From: Bacillota bacterium
GTDB taxonomy: Bacteria > Bacillota > Clostridia > Lachnospirales > Lachnospiraceae
Assembly: GCA_023424995.1 (NCBI GenBank)
Contig: JAFADH010000202.1
Coordinates: forward strand, 1-14,716
Direction: 5' to 3'
Length of the DNA stretch: 14,716 bases
The notes beneath the pieces were generated by a model. The model was not told the origin of the DNA. It ran no database searches and saw only the letters and a program-made list of their open reading frames with translations. The position numbers and the translations under genes were made by a program. The stretch's first letter is position 1. Every line of letters begins with the position of its first letter. This document shows positions 1-5,913 of this stretch, piece by piece.

Positions 1-378
1 CAGGAAGACCGTCTGATTGAGCATTGGGATGCGGTACGCAATATTAAGCTGGTATGTGATAAATCAATAAGTACGGATGAAATAAAAGCGGAGCTTCATA
101 AGGTGGGCTTAGATGATGTACAGGGCAAGCCTGTGAGCAGGCTCAGCGGAGGGCAAAGACGCAGGGTATCTCTCATAAGGGCAATGCTTGCAAAAAGCAG
201 TCTGCTGATCATGGATGAACCTCTGAAGGGTCTGGATTCAGGATTAAAAGTGCAGGTTATCGAATATATAAAGCAGAATACGAAGAACAAGACGATCATT
301 ATGGTGACGCATGATATGGAAGAAGCGCAGCTGCTGGAAGCTGATATCAGACAGCTGGCTGATTACAGCATAGCATAA
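1..378 (+). CDS. ABC transporter ATP-binding protein, 3' part (SsuB/TauB/nitrate-type)
   Basis: The reading frame is already open at base 1 and runs to TAA at 376-378, so only the last 125 residues are present; the start and Walker A lie to the left of the window. What is seen: a Q-loop-like QEDRL at the first residues, the ABC signature LSGGQRRR near residue 50, Walker B LLIMDEP followed by a KGLD D-loop near residue 75, and the H-loop MVTHD near residue 104. Together these are the second half of one nucleotide-binding domain. The QEDRL pattern is typical of the SsuB/TauB/NrtD branch, which energises uptake of sulfonates, nitrate or thiamine precursors in partnership with a membrane permease and a binding protein. 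The substrate cannot be read from this piece. The P-loop-to-D-loop spacing is normal and the end is natural. It is followed by a terminator at 465, so it is the last gene of its operon. Confidence 0.9.
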   Translation, partial: QEDRLIEHWDAVRNIKLVCDKSISTDEIKAELHKVGLDDVQGKPVSRLSGGQRRRVSLIRAMLAKSSLLIMDEPLKGLDSGLKVQVIEYIKQNTKNKTIIMVTHDMEEAQLLEADIRQLADYSIA

Positions 379-464
379 TTTACCGGATGCCGTCGGCACT
401 GTTTATTACTTGGAAGTGGAGATAAAGCAGCTTTTATAGTCAATATCAAAGATTTGGCACAGGG

Positions 465-498
465 AGTATTGTTACAGGCAATACTTCTTTTTTTATTT
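465..498 (+). terminator. Rho-independent terminator after the ABC ATPase
   Basis: A 7-bp stem, AGTATTG (465-471) with CAATACT (479-485) and a 7-base loop, is followed by a T-rich tail from 486 (TCTTTTTTTATTT). It sits 87 bases after the stop codon and directly before the next promoter, so it separates the two transcription units. The stem is AT-rich and therefore modest in strength. Confidence 0.7.
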
Positions 499-503
499 CA
501 TTG

Positions 504-540
504 AACAGGACATACAGTCGTCCTGTTTGTGTGCTATAAT
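504..540 (+). promoter_or_regulatory. Promoter with overlapping palindromic operator (copy 1 of the AACAGGAC repeat)
   Basis: A perfect inverted repeat, AACAGGAC (504-511) and GTCCTGTT (520-527) with an 8-base gap, is followed seven bases later by an extended -10, TGCTATAAT (532-540). No good -35 exists at the usual distance, which fits an extended -10 promoter or one that depends on a regulator. The likely transcription start is near 547, giving a leader of about 170 bases before the MmcQ-like gene. A palindrome in the -35 region is the normal position for a repressor or activator site. Related copies are at 2001 and 10001. Confidence 0.55.
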
Positions 541-716
541 ATTTACAATAAGAAGGTTAGTCTGAAACATACAGGATATTTTCCGGACTTGCGGGAAAAC
601 GGCATTTTTTTTCGGATAAATGAAACGTGAACGGGAAAACGCTGGTTTTTGAGTAACTGATCTGCGCAGATTAGTCCGAGAAAGATACGATAAGTGTTCG
701 AAGGGTATGAAAAACA
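541..716 (+). promoter_or_regulatory. Leader region with second palindrome and 40-bp-phased direct repeat
   Basis: This non-coding stretch precedes the MmcQ-like gene. It holds two copies of CGGGAAAACG at 592-601 and 632-641, exactly 40 bp apart, each followed by a T-rich run. It also holds the perfect 12-bp palindrome ATCTGCGCAGAT at 660-671, which extends to 657-674 with one wobble pair. The palindrome lies about 45 bases before the start codon and could be an operator or a short hairpin. No gene is seen here. Confidence 0.4.
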
Positions 717-1106
717 ATGAAGAATGAACAGATATCATCCTATTGCCTGGCAAAGCCCGGAGCATATGAAGCATTTCCTTTCGGTGATATTCCTATCTGC
801 TATAAGGTATGCGGCAAGCTTTTCCTGCAGCTCTATCCGGCACCGGATAACCATAAAATCACCATAAGCTGTGAACCGATGCTGGCTGATTTTTATCGCG
901 GGCAGTATCCCGGCACGGTGATACCCGGTTATCATTGCCCGGACCGCCTGAAGCAGTACATGAACACGGTCTATCTGGATCAAGGGGTCGGGGATAATCT
1001 GTTACTCGATATGATCGACCATTCCTATGACAGGGTAGTGAGCAGGCTGCCGCGCCGTGACAGAGAAAAATTAAGAGAGATGACAGGAGGTAATTATGAA
1101 GCTTGA
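717..1106 (+). CDS. MmcQ/YjbR family protein
   Basis: 129 residues, the usual length for the family. The N-terminal pattern (a helix, then KPGAYEAFPFGDIPICYKV, KLFLQLY and the following strands) and the later PGYH...YMNTVYLD segment are the hallmarks of the MmcQ/YjbR 'double-wing' fold (YjbR, PF04237). The family is named for CyaY/frataxin-like or DNA-binding folds, and its molecular role is not settled. No signal peptide or membrane segment is seen, so it should be cytosolic. The ATG at 717 has an AAGGG at 701-705, a slightly long 11-base spacing. Another ATG at 707 is out of frame. The 3' end overlaps the next gene by 11 bases, so the two are translated as a unit with the HTH-WYL regulator. 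This pairing of an YjbR-like protein with a regulator suggests a small regulated stress or metabolite-response operon (inference). Confidence 0.85.
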   Translation: MKNEQISSYCLAKPGAYEAFPFGDIPICYKVCGKLFLQLYPAPDNHKITISCEPMLADFYRGQYPGTVIPGYHCPDRLKQYMNTVYLDQGVGDNLLLDMIDHSYDRVVSRLPRRDREKLREMTGGNYEA

Positions 1107-2001
1107 CCGTCTTCTTGGTATACTGACCGTCCTTTTGCAGCAGGAGCGTGTGACGGCTCCTTATCTTGCTGAGAAATTCGAGGTTACACGCCGCACGATC
1201 GGACGGGATATCGATGCGCTCTGTATGGCGGGTATACCGGTTGTTACCCGTCAGGGGGGAGGGGGAGGCATCTCCATAGCGGAGGGCTATAAGCTGGACA
1301 AAAGTGTTCTTACAGGTGATGAGCTGTCCGGTATGATCGCCGCCCTGAAGGGAATAGGAAGTGTATCCGATAAGTCCCAGGCGGAGCGTACCCTGGATAA
1401 GCTGGCGATCAACAGGGACGCGGTAGTATCCCTGCGTGAGCCCATCGTTATTGATCTTGCCTCGCATTATAAAGGCAGCCTGTCCCCTAAGATCAAGCTG
1501 ATAAAACAGGCGATCCTGGAACAGAGGCTGATCGAATTTGATTATTATTATGAAAAGGGACAGATGAGGCGCAGGATTGAACCGTACCTGGTTATATTTC
1601 AATGGACAGCCTGGTATGTGTTCGGCTTTTGCCTGGAACGGCAGGACTGGAGGATGTTCAAGCTGGCACGGCTATGGGAGCTGAAGCCCTGCGAAGAGAT
1701 ATATGCCCTGCGTGAGATACCCCCGGACAGGAGGGATTTTAATGCCCACTTAACGGATGATAAGAAGCTGGTGGTGCTGTTCGAGCCCTCGGCTAAATAT
1801 CAGCTGATTGAAACCTACGGTCTGGAGTGCTTTACGGTTACGGAAGAAGGCAGCTTACGCCTGGAGATCGGTTACACGAACCGCGACTTCACATTAAGCT
1901 GGCTTCTGGGCTTCGGCAGCAGGGTGAAGGTGCTGGAACCGGAAGACATGGCGGAAGAGCTGCGCCGGACTGCGGAAAATATATTAAAAAAATATTTATG
2001 A
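1096..2001 (+). CDS. HTH and WYL domain transcriptional regulator (YafY type)
   Basis: 301 residues, normal for the family. An N-terminal winged helix-turn-helix of the HTH_11/DeoR kind spans about residues 3-60 (LDRLLGILTVLLQQERVTA, then LAEKFEVTRRTIGRDIDAL) and ends in a glycine-rich wing with GGGGG. A WYL domain follows at about 135-205, with the core EFDYYY and the WTAWYVFGFC segment, where the family's Trp-Tyr-Leu reads Trp-Tyr-Val. A WCX-like C-terminal region closes the protein. WYL domains are thought to bind nucleotide or nucleic-acid ligands and to control the DNA-binding part. The start ATG has an excellent AGGAGG at 1084-1089. It overlaps the gene before it by 11 bases. Palindromes both upstream of the operon (504) and at its own stop codon (2001) make autoregulation plausible, but this is not shown. 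Confidence 0.9.
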   Translation: MKLDRLLGILTVLLQQERVTAPYLAEKFEVTRRTIGRDIDALCMAGIPVVTRQGGGGGISIAEGYKLDKSVLTGDELSGMIAALKGIGSVSDKSQAERTLDKLAINRDAVVSLREPIVIDLASHYKGSLSPKIKLIKQAILEQRLIEFDYYYEKGQMRRRIEPYLVIFQWTAWYVFGFCLERQDWRMFKLARLWELKPCEEIYALREIPPDRRDFNAHLTDDKKLVVLFEPSAKYQLIETYGLECFTVTEEGSLRLEIGYTNRDFTLSWLLGFGSRVKVLEPEDMAEELRRTAENILKKYL

Positions 2002-2024
2002 ACAAGACAGAGTGTTGTCCTGTT
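2001..2024 (+). promoter_or_regulatory. Palindrome, copy 2 of the AACAGGAC repeat
   Basis: AACAAGAC (2001-2008) and GTCCTGTT (2017-2024) are separated by 8 bases. This is the same 8-8-8 layout as the copy at 504, with one G-to-A change that still allows a wobble pair. It begins on the last base of the regulator's stop codon and is followed by an AT-rich stretch (ATATAGTATATAGT). No T-tract follows, so it is a poor terminator, and an operator-type role fits better. Direction is arbitrary. Confidence 0.45.
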
Positions 2025-2110
2025 ATATAGTATATAGTAAATATAAAATACAGTAATCACAGGCTAGGTAATTATAGCTTATGATATCTGCAAGTCATAA
2101 GGCACGTGAC

Positions 2111-2148
2111 TGCAGTTTCTGTCAGCCATTGCTGACTATGGTACTGCA
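2111..2148 (+). other. Two-part stem-loop upstream of the PPOX operon
   Basis: An inner hairpin GTCAGC-CATT-GCTGAC (2121-2136) is enclosed by an outer pair TGCAGT (2111-2116) and ACTGCA (2143-2148). All 12 base pairs are perfect. It lies directly in front of the proposed promoter at 2154, so it would be double-stranded DNA upstream of the start site, perhaps a binding site. It could also be the tail structure of the regulator transcript, but it lacks a T-run. Confidence 0.4.
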
Positions 2149-2153
2149 AATCA

Positions 2154-2183
2154 TTGAGAGTGTGAATAAACAATTGATATACT
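2154..2183 (+). promoter_or_regulatory. Sigma-A-type promoter for the PPOX/AlkZ/S51 cluster
   Basis: TTGAGA (2154-2159), an 18-base spacer and TATACT (2178-2183). It lies 66 bases before the chosen start codon, and nothing else upstream of this gene group has a better pair. The call rests on sequence only. Confidence 0.5.
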
Positions 2184-2249
2184 TTATGACATATGCATCG
2201 GAACAGATGGGTAACAGGATGATTGCTTATTAATCGCATGGGGGTTTTT

Positions 2250-2690
2250 ATGAATAATACGGAGATCAGCAATGAGGAGATTATTGCCGCCTTGGAGAAG
2301 GAAAGCATAATGACGCTTGCCACCTGCAGCGGTAACAGGGTGACCATAAGACCCATGAGCCATATTAATAGGGGCCTGACGGTGTACTTTCAGACGGGAA
2401 GGGATTCCTTAAAGGTGAAGCAGATACGGGACAATCCATATGTAGCCTTATGTGTGGGTACCTATGAAATTGAAGGTAAAGCTTCTTTGCTTGGACATCC
2501 CTTTGATTCGGGAAATGAGTTATTTAAGAAAAAGTACAAAGAAAAGCACCCCGGCTCCTATGACACATATTCGGCTTATGAGGATGAAATCGTCGTTGAG
2601 GTCAACATTCACCGGGTAAGGCAGTGGCGCTATGTGGAAGGCATCCCGTGCCTGGCTGAAAAATCATATGATATGGAGGAAATGCTGTGA
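2250..2690 (+). CDS. Pyridoxamine 5'-phosphate oxidase (PPOX) family protein
   Basis: 146 residues from the ATG at 2250, which has GGGGG at 2240-2244 with good spacing; in-frame TTG (2223) and ATG (2238) starts lack a convincing ribosome site. The segment LEKESIMTLATCSGNRVTIRP (about residues 14-34) followed by MSHINRGLTVYFQT and DSLKVKQIRDNPYVALCVG is the split beta-barrel FMN-binding fold of the PPOX/general-stress-protein-26 group. These proteins bind FMN, F420 or heme and often act as small reductases. The cofactor here is likely FMN but cannot be proven by eye. The stop overlaps the next start (GTGA at 2687-2690), showing translational coupling. It is a distant fold-mate of the protein at 3495, with the same length. 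Confidence 0.85.
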   Translation: MNNTEISNEEIIAALEKESIMTLATCSGNRVTIRPMSHINRGLTVYFQTGRDSLKVKQIRDNPYVALCVGTYEIEGKASLLGHPFDSGNELFKKKYKEKHPGSYDTYSAYEDEIVVEVNIHRVRQWRYVEGIPCLAEKSYDMEEML

Positions 2691-3382
2691 TACGAAATTA
2701 TGAGGATTTTGTCAACGTGCTTCTTGATGCGGGATTTTCCATGGGCGGCGGCAACAGCGAGGGGATCTATGCAGCGATCCCATGGAACTGGAATCAGGCT
2801 CCGCCTTATGAAACACCGGTTTGCTGGCATACGGGAGATCCCCGGACCGATCCCTGGGAGTGGCGTATGCGTGTACTGGATGAACGGGATGATATTGCTT
2901 ATGCGAAGCTTTTCTTTAAGAAAAGCGGCTATATCACAAAGGAGTGGTATCCTTATTTCCTGGCAGCGAGACGTGGCGGCAAGGATTTTACGGAGGAATA
3001 TGAGAATGGCACCATAAGCCACTTTGCCAAGCGTATCTATGAGATTATCCTTGAATATGAAACCCTGCCGTTCCATGCCATTAAGCAGATCGGCGGCTTC
3101 ACGCGGGAGGATGCGTCCAGGTTTGAACAGGCGATTATCGAGCTGCAGATGAAGATGTATCTAACTATGTGCGGAAGGCAGCAGAAGATATCCAGAAAGG
3201 GTGAGGAGTATGGCTGGTCCTCCACTGTGTTCTGTACGGTGGAGAGGTATTTTGGAGATGAAACCATAGAAAAAGCAGGCAGAATAAACAGCAGGGAAGC
3301 CATAGACAGAATAACGGAACGGATATATTTTCTGAATTCTTCCGCAGATCCACGTAAGATTGCCAAATTCATAAAGGGTTAG
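2687..3382 (+). CDS. AlkZ-related protein (function unproven)
   Basis: 231 residues, cytosolic, with no membrane segment. The start is the GTG at 2687, four bases overlapping the preceding stop and preceded by GGAGG at 2676-2680. The central part, PWEWRMRVLDERDDIAYAKL, then FFKKSGYITKEWYPYF, an AARRGG, and LQMKMYLTMCG with KGEEYGW, looks like the group annotated as AlkZ-related. That group is a shortened relative of winged-helix DNA glycosylases of the AlkZ/YcaQ type, which remove alkylated or cross-linked bases. The catalytic QxQ-type motif of true AlkZ enzymes is not visible, so activity is uncertain. I assign the family from memory of its pattern, with moderate confidence. The end of the gene is repeated in tandem just downstream (see the repeat at 3365). 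Its place between two PPOX proteins suggests a stress-linked operon. Confidence 0.6.
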   Translation: MIRNYEDFVNVLLDAGFSMGGGNSEGIYAAIPWNWNQAPPYETPVCWHTGDPRTDPWEWRMRVLDERDDIAYAKLFFKKSGYITKEWYPYFLAARRGGKDFTEEYENGTISHFAKRIYEIILEYETLPFHAIKQIGGFTREDASRFEQAIIELQMKMYLTMCGRQQKISRKGEEYGWSSTVFCTVERYFGDETIEKAGRINSREAIDRITERIYFLNSSADPRKIAKFIKG

Positions 3383-3471
3383 ATAAATTTATAAAGAGTT
3401 AGATTAATTCATAAAGGGTTAGGTAAATTCATAAAGGATCAGTTAAAATTCATAAAGGCTTAGATAAAAAT
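3365..3471 (+). repeat. 20-bp tandem repeat built from the gene's own 3' end
   Basis: Five units of 20, 20, 20, 20 and 21 bases cover 3365-3465, with partial decay to 3471. The unit is close to AAATTCATAAAGGGTTAGAT. The first unit contains the last five codons and stop of the AlkZ-related gene (Lys-Phe-Ile-Lys-Gly-stop), so the array is a copy of the end of that gene. Units vary at 2 to 6 positions. The array fills the gap before the ribosome site of the next gene (TAGGAGG at 3481-3487). Confidence 0.9.
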
Positions 3472-3494
3472 AAAAATATATAGGAGGATTAACA

Positions 3495-3935
3495 ATGAAA
3501 AACGAGACTATCATAAGAGCCGGAGAGATTATCAGGCAGAACACTGCTCATAACCAGCCCCAAGGTTCCGATTTATACTGTACCTTGGCATTGATCGATG
3601 CAGACGGGTATCCCACGACTTCGACCATTACAGCTTCAAAATCGGAGGGTATTGATTGGATTACCTTTTGCACAGGGATCGAGAGCAATAAGGCAAAACG
3701 CATAAGAAATTGCAGCCGGGCAAGCGTATGCTTTAATGCAGCCGGAGCATATAATATCAATCTGGTGGGTACGGTGGATATAATAACGGATGCGGATATC
3801 AAGCAGGAGATGTGGTATGACGGTCTGAAGAATCATTTTAAGGCTCCGGATGATCCCAATTACTGCGTTCTGAGATTCCGTACGCACAGATACAGCCTGC
3901 TGGTTGATTGGAAGGAAGCGGAGGGAATACTATGA
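3495..3935 (+). CDS. PPOX family protein (general-stress-protein-26-like)
   Basis: 146 residues with a strong TAGGAGG 8 bases before the ATG. The segment SDLYCTLALIDADGYPTTST at about residues 25-44, then WITFCTG, NKAKRIRNCSRASVCF, YNINLVGTVDIITD, and a final HRYSLLVDW is the FMN-binding split barrel of the PPOX superfamily. Members are small flavoproteins or flavin reductases; some bind heme. It has no signal peptide. The stop codon overlaps the next gene's start (ATGA, 3932-3935), so the S51-like protein is coupled to it. It shares fold and length with the protein at 2250 but little sequence, so this is not a recent tandem duplicate. Confidence 0.85.
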   Translation: MKNETIIRAGEIIRQNTAHNQPQGSDLYCTLALIDADGYPTTSTITASKSEGIDWITFCTGIESNKAKRIRNCSRASVCFNAAGAYNINLVGTVDIITDADIKQEMWYDGLKNHFKAPDDPNYCVLRFRTHRYSLLVDWKEAEGIL

Positions 3936-4642
3936 ATGACAGGATAGAAGAGTCAGGATCAGAACCGGTTGATGCCCTTCATAATATAAAATTGCAGGAG
4001 AATCAATTGCAGGAAAATCACCGGTCGGACGATATAAATGAGAAACCTGCCTGGAGCAATGTCCTGCTCACTTCAGCCGGATTTGAGGATATGGACGGCA
4101 AGCAGAAGCAGAATATCGTAAGATGTTTTTTAAATATGCTCGGCAAATCCGTGAAGGCTGCAAGAATATTATTCATTCCAACCGCAGCTATCTATAAGGA
4201 AGCCAGGGAAATGGTGGTCAAATGCAGGGATGAATTGCTCCATATGGGTATTTTACCTGAGAATATTATTACATACGAGCTGGACGGCAGCATGCCAGAG
4301 GATACTGCCATGTCCTTTGATGTCATTTACTTTACGGGCGGAGATACCAATCATCTGCTCCGCCGGATCAGGGAAACTGATTTTGATACCATTGTGATGA
4401 GAATGGTCCATGCAAATAAGGTATATGTGGGAGTCAGTGCAGGCAGTCTCATTGCCACTCCCAATATAGGTAAACCGCAGGATCCGAGTACGGCGGGATT
4501 TAGCCTGATAAATGCTTACCTGTCCGTTCACTGCCCGGAGAATGCCGAGAGCAGAAAGGATCTGCCGTTTCCTCACATAGCATTAACCGATAATCAGGCA
4601 TTGGCTGTCACCGGCAGCGGTTATCAGCTGGTGGAAGGATAA
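3932..4642 (+). CDS. Peptidase S51-like / type 1 glutamine amidotransferase-like protein
   Basis: 236 residues from the ATG at 3932, chosen because it overlaps the previous stop and follows GGAGGG; a TTG at 3908 is in frame but less likely. The core matches the S51 (PepE-like) fold: NVLLTSAGF near residue 50, FIPTA, FTGGDTNHLL at 134-143, and the nucleophile elbow GVSAGS with Ser169. PepE-type enzymes cleave Asp-X dipeptides with this serine; cyanophycinase is a relative. His in LSVHCP is a candidate for the triad. Unusual is the first ~45 residues, a polar acidic stretch with the tandem LQENQLQEN (a 15-base DNA duplication near 3990) that is not part of the fold. No signal peptide is seen, so it should act in the cytosol. 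Substrate is unknown. Confidence 0.8.
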   Translation: MNDRIEESGSEPVDALHNIKLQENQLQENHRSDDINEKPAWSNVLLTSAGFEDMDGKQKQNIVRCFLNMLGKSVKAARILFIPTAAIYKEAREMVVKCRDELLHMGILPENIITYELDGSMPEDTAMSFDVIYFTGGDTNHLLRRIRETDFDTIVMRMVHANKVYVGVSAGSLIATPNIGKPQDPSTAGFSLINAYLSVHCPENAESRKDLPFPHIALTDNQALAVTGSGYQLVEG

Positions 4643-4742
4643 TTTATCAATTTAAAGTTACATAGTAGAACATTGTGGAGGAAATTGTATTACGGAATCA
4701 AGCAAAATAACTTTTGATATTTATTTTATAATCATAAATTCA

Positions 4743-4904
4743 ATGGCATTGGTATGTATTAAGATCTTCCTTCCATCAAAATCAATTATAGAATTTTATC
4801 AAAGATATTTCTTATACTCTTTGGCAGCCGGTGATTATCATAAAGTTGATTGTATGAAAAGTGAAGGGACTTTATATAAATATGCTAAGGAAAGGTATAT
4901 ATAA
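4743..4904 (+). CDS. Small hypothetical ORF coupled to the DUF2461 gene
   Basis: 53 residues from the ATG at 4743; I do not recognise it. Its stop and the next start overlap by one base (TAATG, 4902-4906), the classic sign of translational coupling, which argues that it is read. The same frame is open upstream to about 4659. A GGAGGA at 4677-4682 sits at ideal distance from an ATT codon at 4689, so a rare ATT start giving 71 residues is possible; the ATG at 4743 has no ribosome site. The longer form would begin with a hydrophobic stretch around FDIYFIIINSMALVCIKIFL, a possible membrane segment, followed by a polar tail rich in Tyr and Lys. It may equally be the surviving end of a lost gene. 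Confidence 0.4.
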   Translation: MALVCIKIFLPSKSIIEFYQRYFLYSLAAGDYHKVDCMKSEGTLYKYAKERYI

Positions 4905-5566
4905 TGTTTGATGGATTTAATGGTTCAACAATAAAATATTTTGAATTAATGGAAAGGAAGAATGATAAGCAGTCTTTTAAAGAAAATGAATTATTATTTA
5001 TGGAAGGAATACAACAGCCCTTGGAGGAATTATTTTACGAGCTGTCAAATTTTTTTTCTAATATGGACTTTGACTTATCTATAAATAAGAGAAGGTGCAT
5101 ATCTTCTCCATATAACGATGCCAGATTTTGCGGTAATAGACCGATAAAAGAATATATCTATATTAGGTTTAAGGTAAACCGGAGGAGCAAAGAAAATACG
5201 ATTGGTTTTTTCTTTGATGCCTCTAAAACAAATTTTAAATATGGGTTAAATATATATGATTTAAATTCACAGGGAATGGAATTAATACGAAATAAAATAT
5301 TAGATAATAGAAAACAGGCAAAAAGTCTGATTAATCAATTTAATGAAAAAAGAACAATGCAGCTGGCAGGGAAAACTTATGTAAAAGATAATTTTCCTAA
5401 TGAAGACATTGTTCTGAAAAATTGGTTAAATATGCGTACAATATCTTTTTACCATAAGGAAGAGATAAATCCGGTTTTTTTTAATAATGCTTTACTTGAA
5501 GATATGATAAACGCTTACGACAATATGAAAAAAATTTACTTTTTTGTTAAGGACGCACTTAATTAA
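4904..5566 (+). CDS. DUF2461 family protein
   Basis: 220 residues, the expected size. The N-terminus FDGFNGSTIKYFELMERKND, the following QSFKENELLFMEGIQQPLEEL, and the middle segment around SPYNDARFCGNRPIKEYIYI match the DUF2461 (TIGR02453) pattern, in which a F-GF start, a NN-K stretch and a D-RF---K-PYK-type motif recur. Function of the family is unknown. It has no signal or membrane segment. The start follows AAGGAAAGG at 4887-4895 and overlaps the stop of the small ORF before it. The gene is very AT-rich (lysine, asparagine and isoleucine codons with A or T), unlike its neighbours, suggesting separate origin. No clear promoter can be chosen in such AT-rich DNA. Confidence 0.75.
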   Translation: MFDGFNGSTIKYFELMERKNDKQSFKENELLFMEGIQQPLEELFYELSNFFSNMDFDLSINKRRCISSPYNDARFCGNRPIKEYIYIRFKVNRRSKENTIGFFFDASKTNFKYGLNIYDLNSQGMELIRNKILDNRKQAKSLINQFNEKRTMQLAGKTYVKDNFPNEDIVLKNWLNMRTISFYHKEEINPVFFNNALLEDMINAYDNMKKIYFFVKDALN

Positions 5567-5760
5567 TCAAAGTAAAAGAAGGTATTGATGAATGCATATC
5601 AGATAAATGGGAACATTATTATCCTTTTATATAATAAAATCCCTATTTACAAAATGAATTGATAAGCTTAATCTGTACATGAAGAATTTTTTTCTATAAT
5701 AACTGTAATAGTTAAGGATTAGCGTATGAATTGATGTATTACTTTCATTATATGATAAAA
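5567..5760 (+). other. Gene-poor AT-rich spacer
   Basis: About 190 bases after the DUF2461 gene with no convincing gene. A 22-codon open stretch, read in frame from 5572 to a TAA near 5634, has a coding-like look (KVKEGIDECISDKWEHYYPF) but no start codon, so it may be a leftover C-terminus. A TATAAT at 5694-5699 has no matching -35. I see nothing else. Confidence 0.35.
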
Positions 5761-5811
5761 AACCTCTCGGTAAGCCGGTTCTTGCAAATCGCTAACGGGA
5801 GGTTGTTTTTT
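5761..5811 (+). terminator. Bidirectional terminator-like hairpin
   Basis: AACCTCTCG (5761-5769) pairs with CGGGAGGTT (5796-5804), 9 pairs with one wobble and a 26-base loop. It is followed by GTTTTTT on the plus strand and preceded by a run of A, which gives a T-run on the minus strand. It closes the AT-rich island and its tail overlaps the next promoter. The large loop is unusual and may hold further structure. Confidence 0.6.
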
Positions 5812-5831
5812 CATGTGTTTTCGGCTATAAT
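5803..5831 (+). promoter_or_regulatory. Promoter for the kinase-like gene
   Basis: TTGTTT (5803-5808), a 17-base spacer and a perfect TATAAT (5826-5831). Transcription would begin near 5838, just before the leader hairpins at 5845. The -35 uses the T-run of the preceding terminator. Confidence 0.6.
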
Positions 5832-5844
5832 ACATAATTAATAA

Positions 5845-5895
5845 GAGACAGGATGACAGCACCGGAGCATCCTGTTTCGTTCAGTCCGAAACAGG
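5845..5895 (+). promoter_or_regulatory. Leader with two mutually exclusive hairpins
   Basis: Hairpin A pairs GAGACAGGATG (5845-5855) with CATCCTGTTTC (5868-5878), 11 pairs with one wobble. Hairpin B pairs CCTGTTTCG (5871-5879) with CGAAACAGG (5887-5895), nine perfect pairs around a 7-base loop. Bases 5871-5878 belong to both, so only one can form. Hairpin B ends six bases before the ribosome site (GAGAGG, 5901-5906). No terminator T-run follows, so any control would act on translation or RNA stability. No known riboswitch class is recognised. Confidence 0.45.
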
Positions 5896-5913
5896 GGAGA
5901 GAGAGGTAATTTC

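Larger units (their letters stand above)
4643..5760 (+). other. AT-rich island (about 25-30% GC)
   Basis: From the end of the S51-like gene to the terminator at 5761 the base composition drops sharply. A sampled 60-base stretch in the DUF2461 gene has only 15 G or C, whereas neighbours are visibly close to half. The island holds a small ORF, the DUF2461 gene and about 190 bases with no clear gene. This fits a later acquisition, but no transposase, att site or flanking repeat is seen. Confidence 0.6.

Noticed and set aside
859..1602. Long minus-strand ORF of 247 codons
   Set aside because: It is antisense to the clear MmcQ and HTH-WYL genes, has no ribosome site and no recognisable domain.
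2630..3076. Minus-strand ORF of 148 codons opposite the AlkZ-related gene
   Set aside because: The plus-strand gene has coupled start, ribosome site and family-like motifs; the minus frame has none.
3365..3471. Short repeats as a CRISPR array
   Set aside because: Units are adjacent 20-mers with no unique spacers, and they copy the end of the neighbouring gene; no cas gene is nearby.
4714..4732. TTGATA and TATAAT upstream of the small ORF
   Set aside because: They are only 7 bases apart and lie in very AT-rich DNA where such matches are expected by chance.
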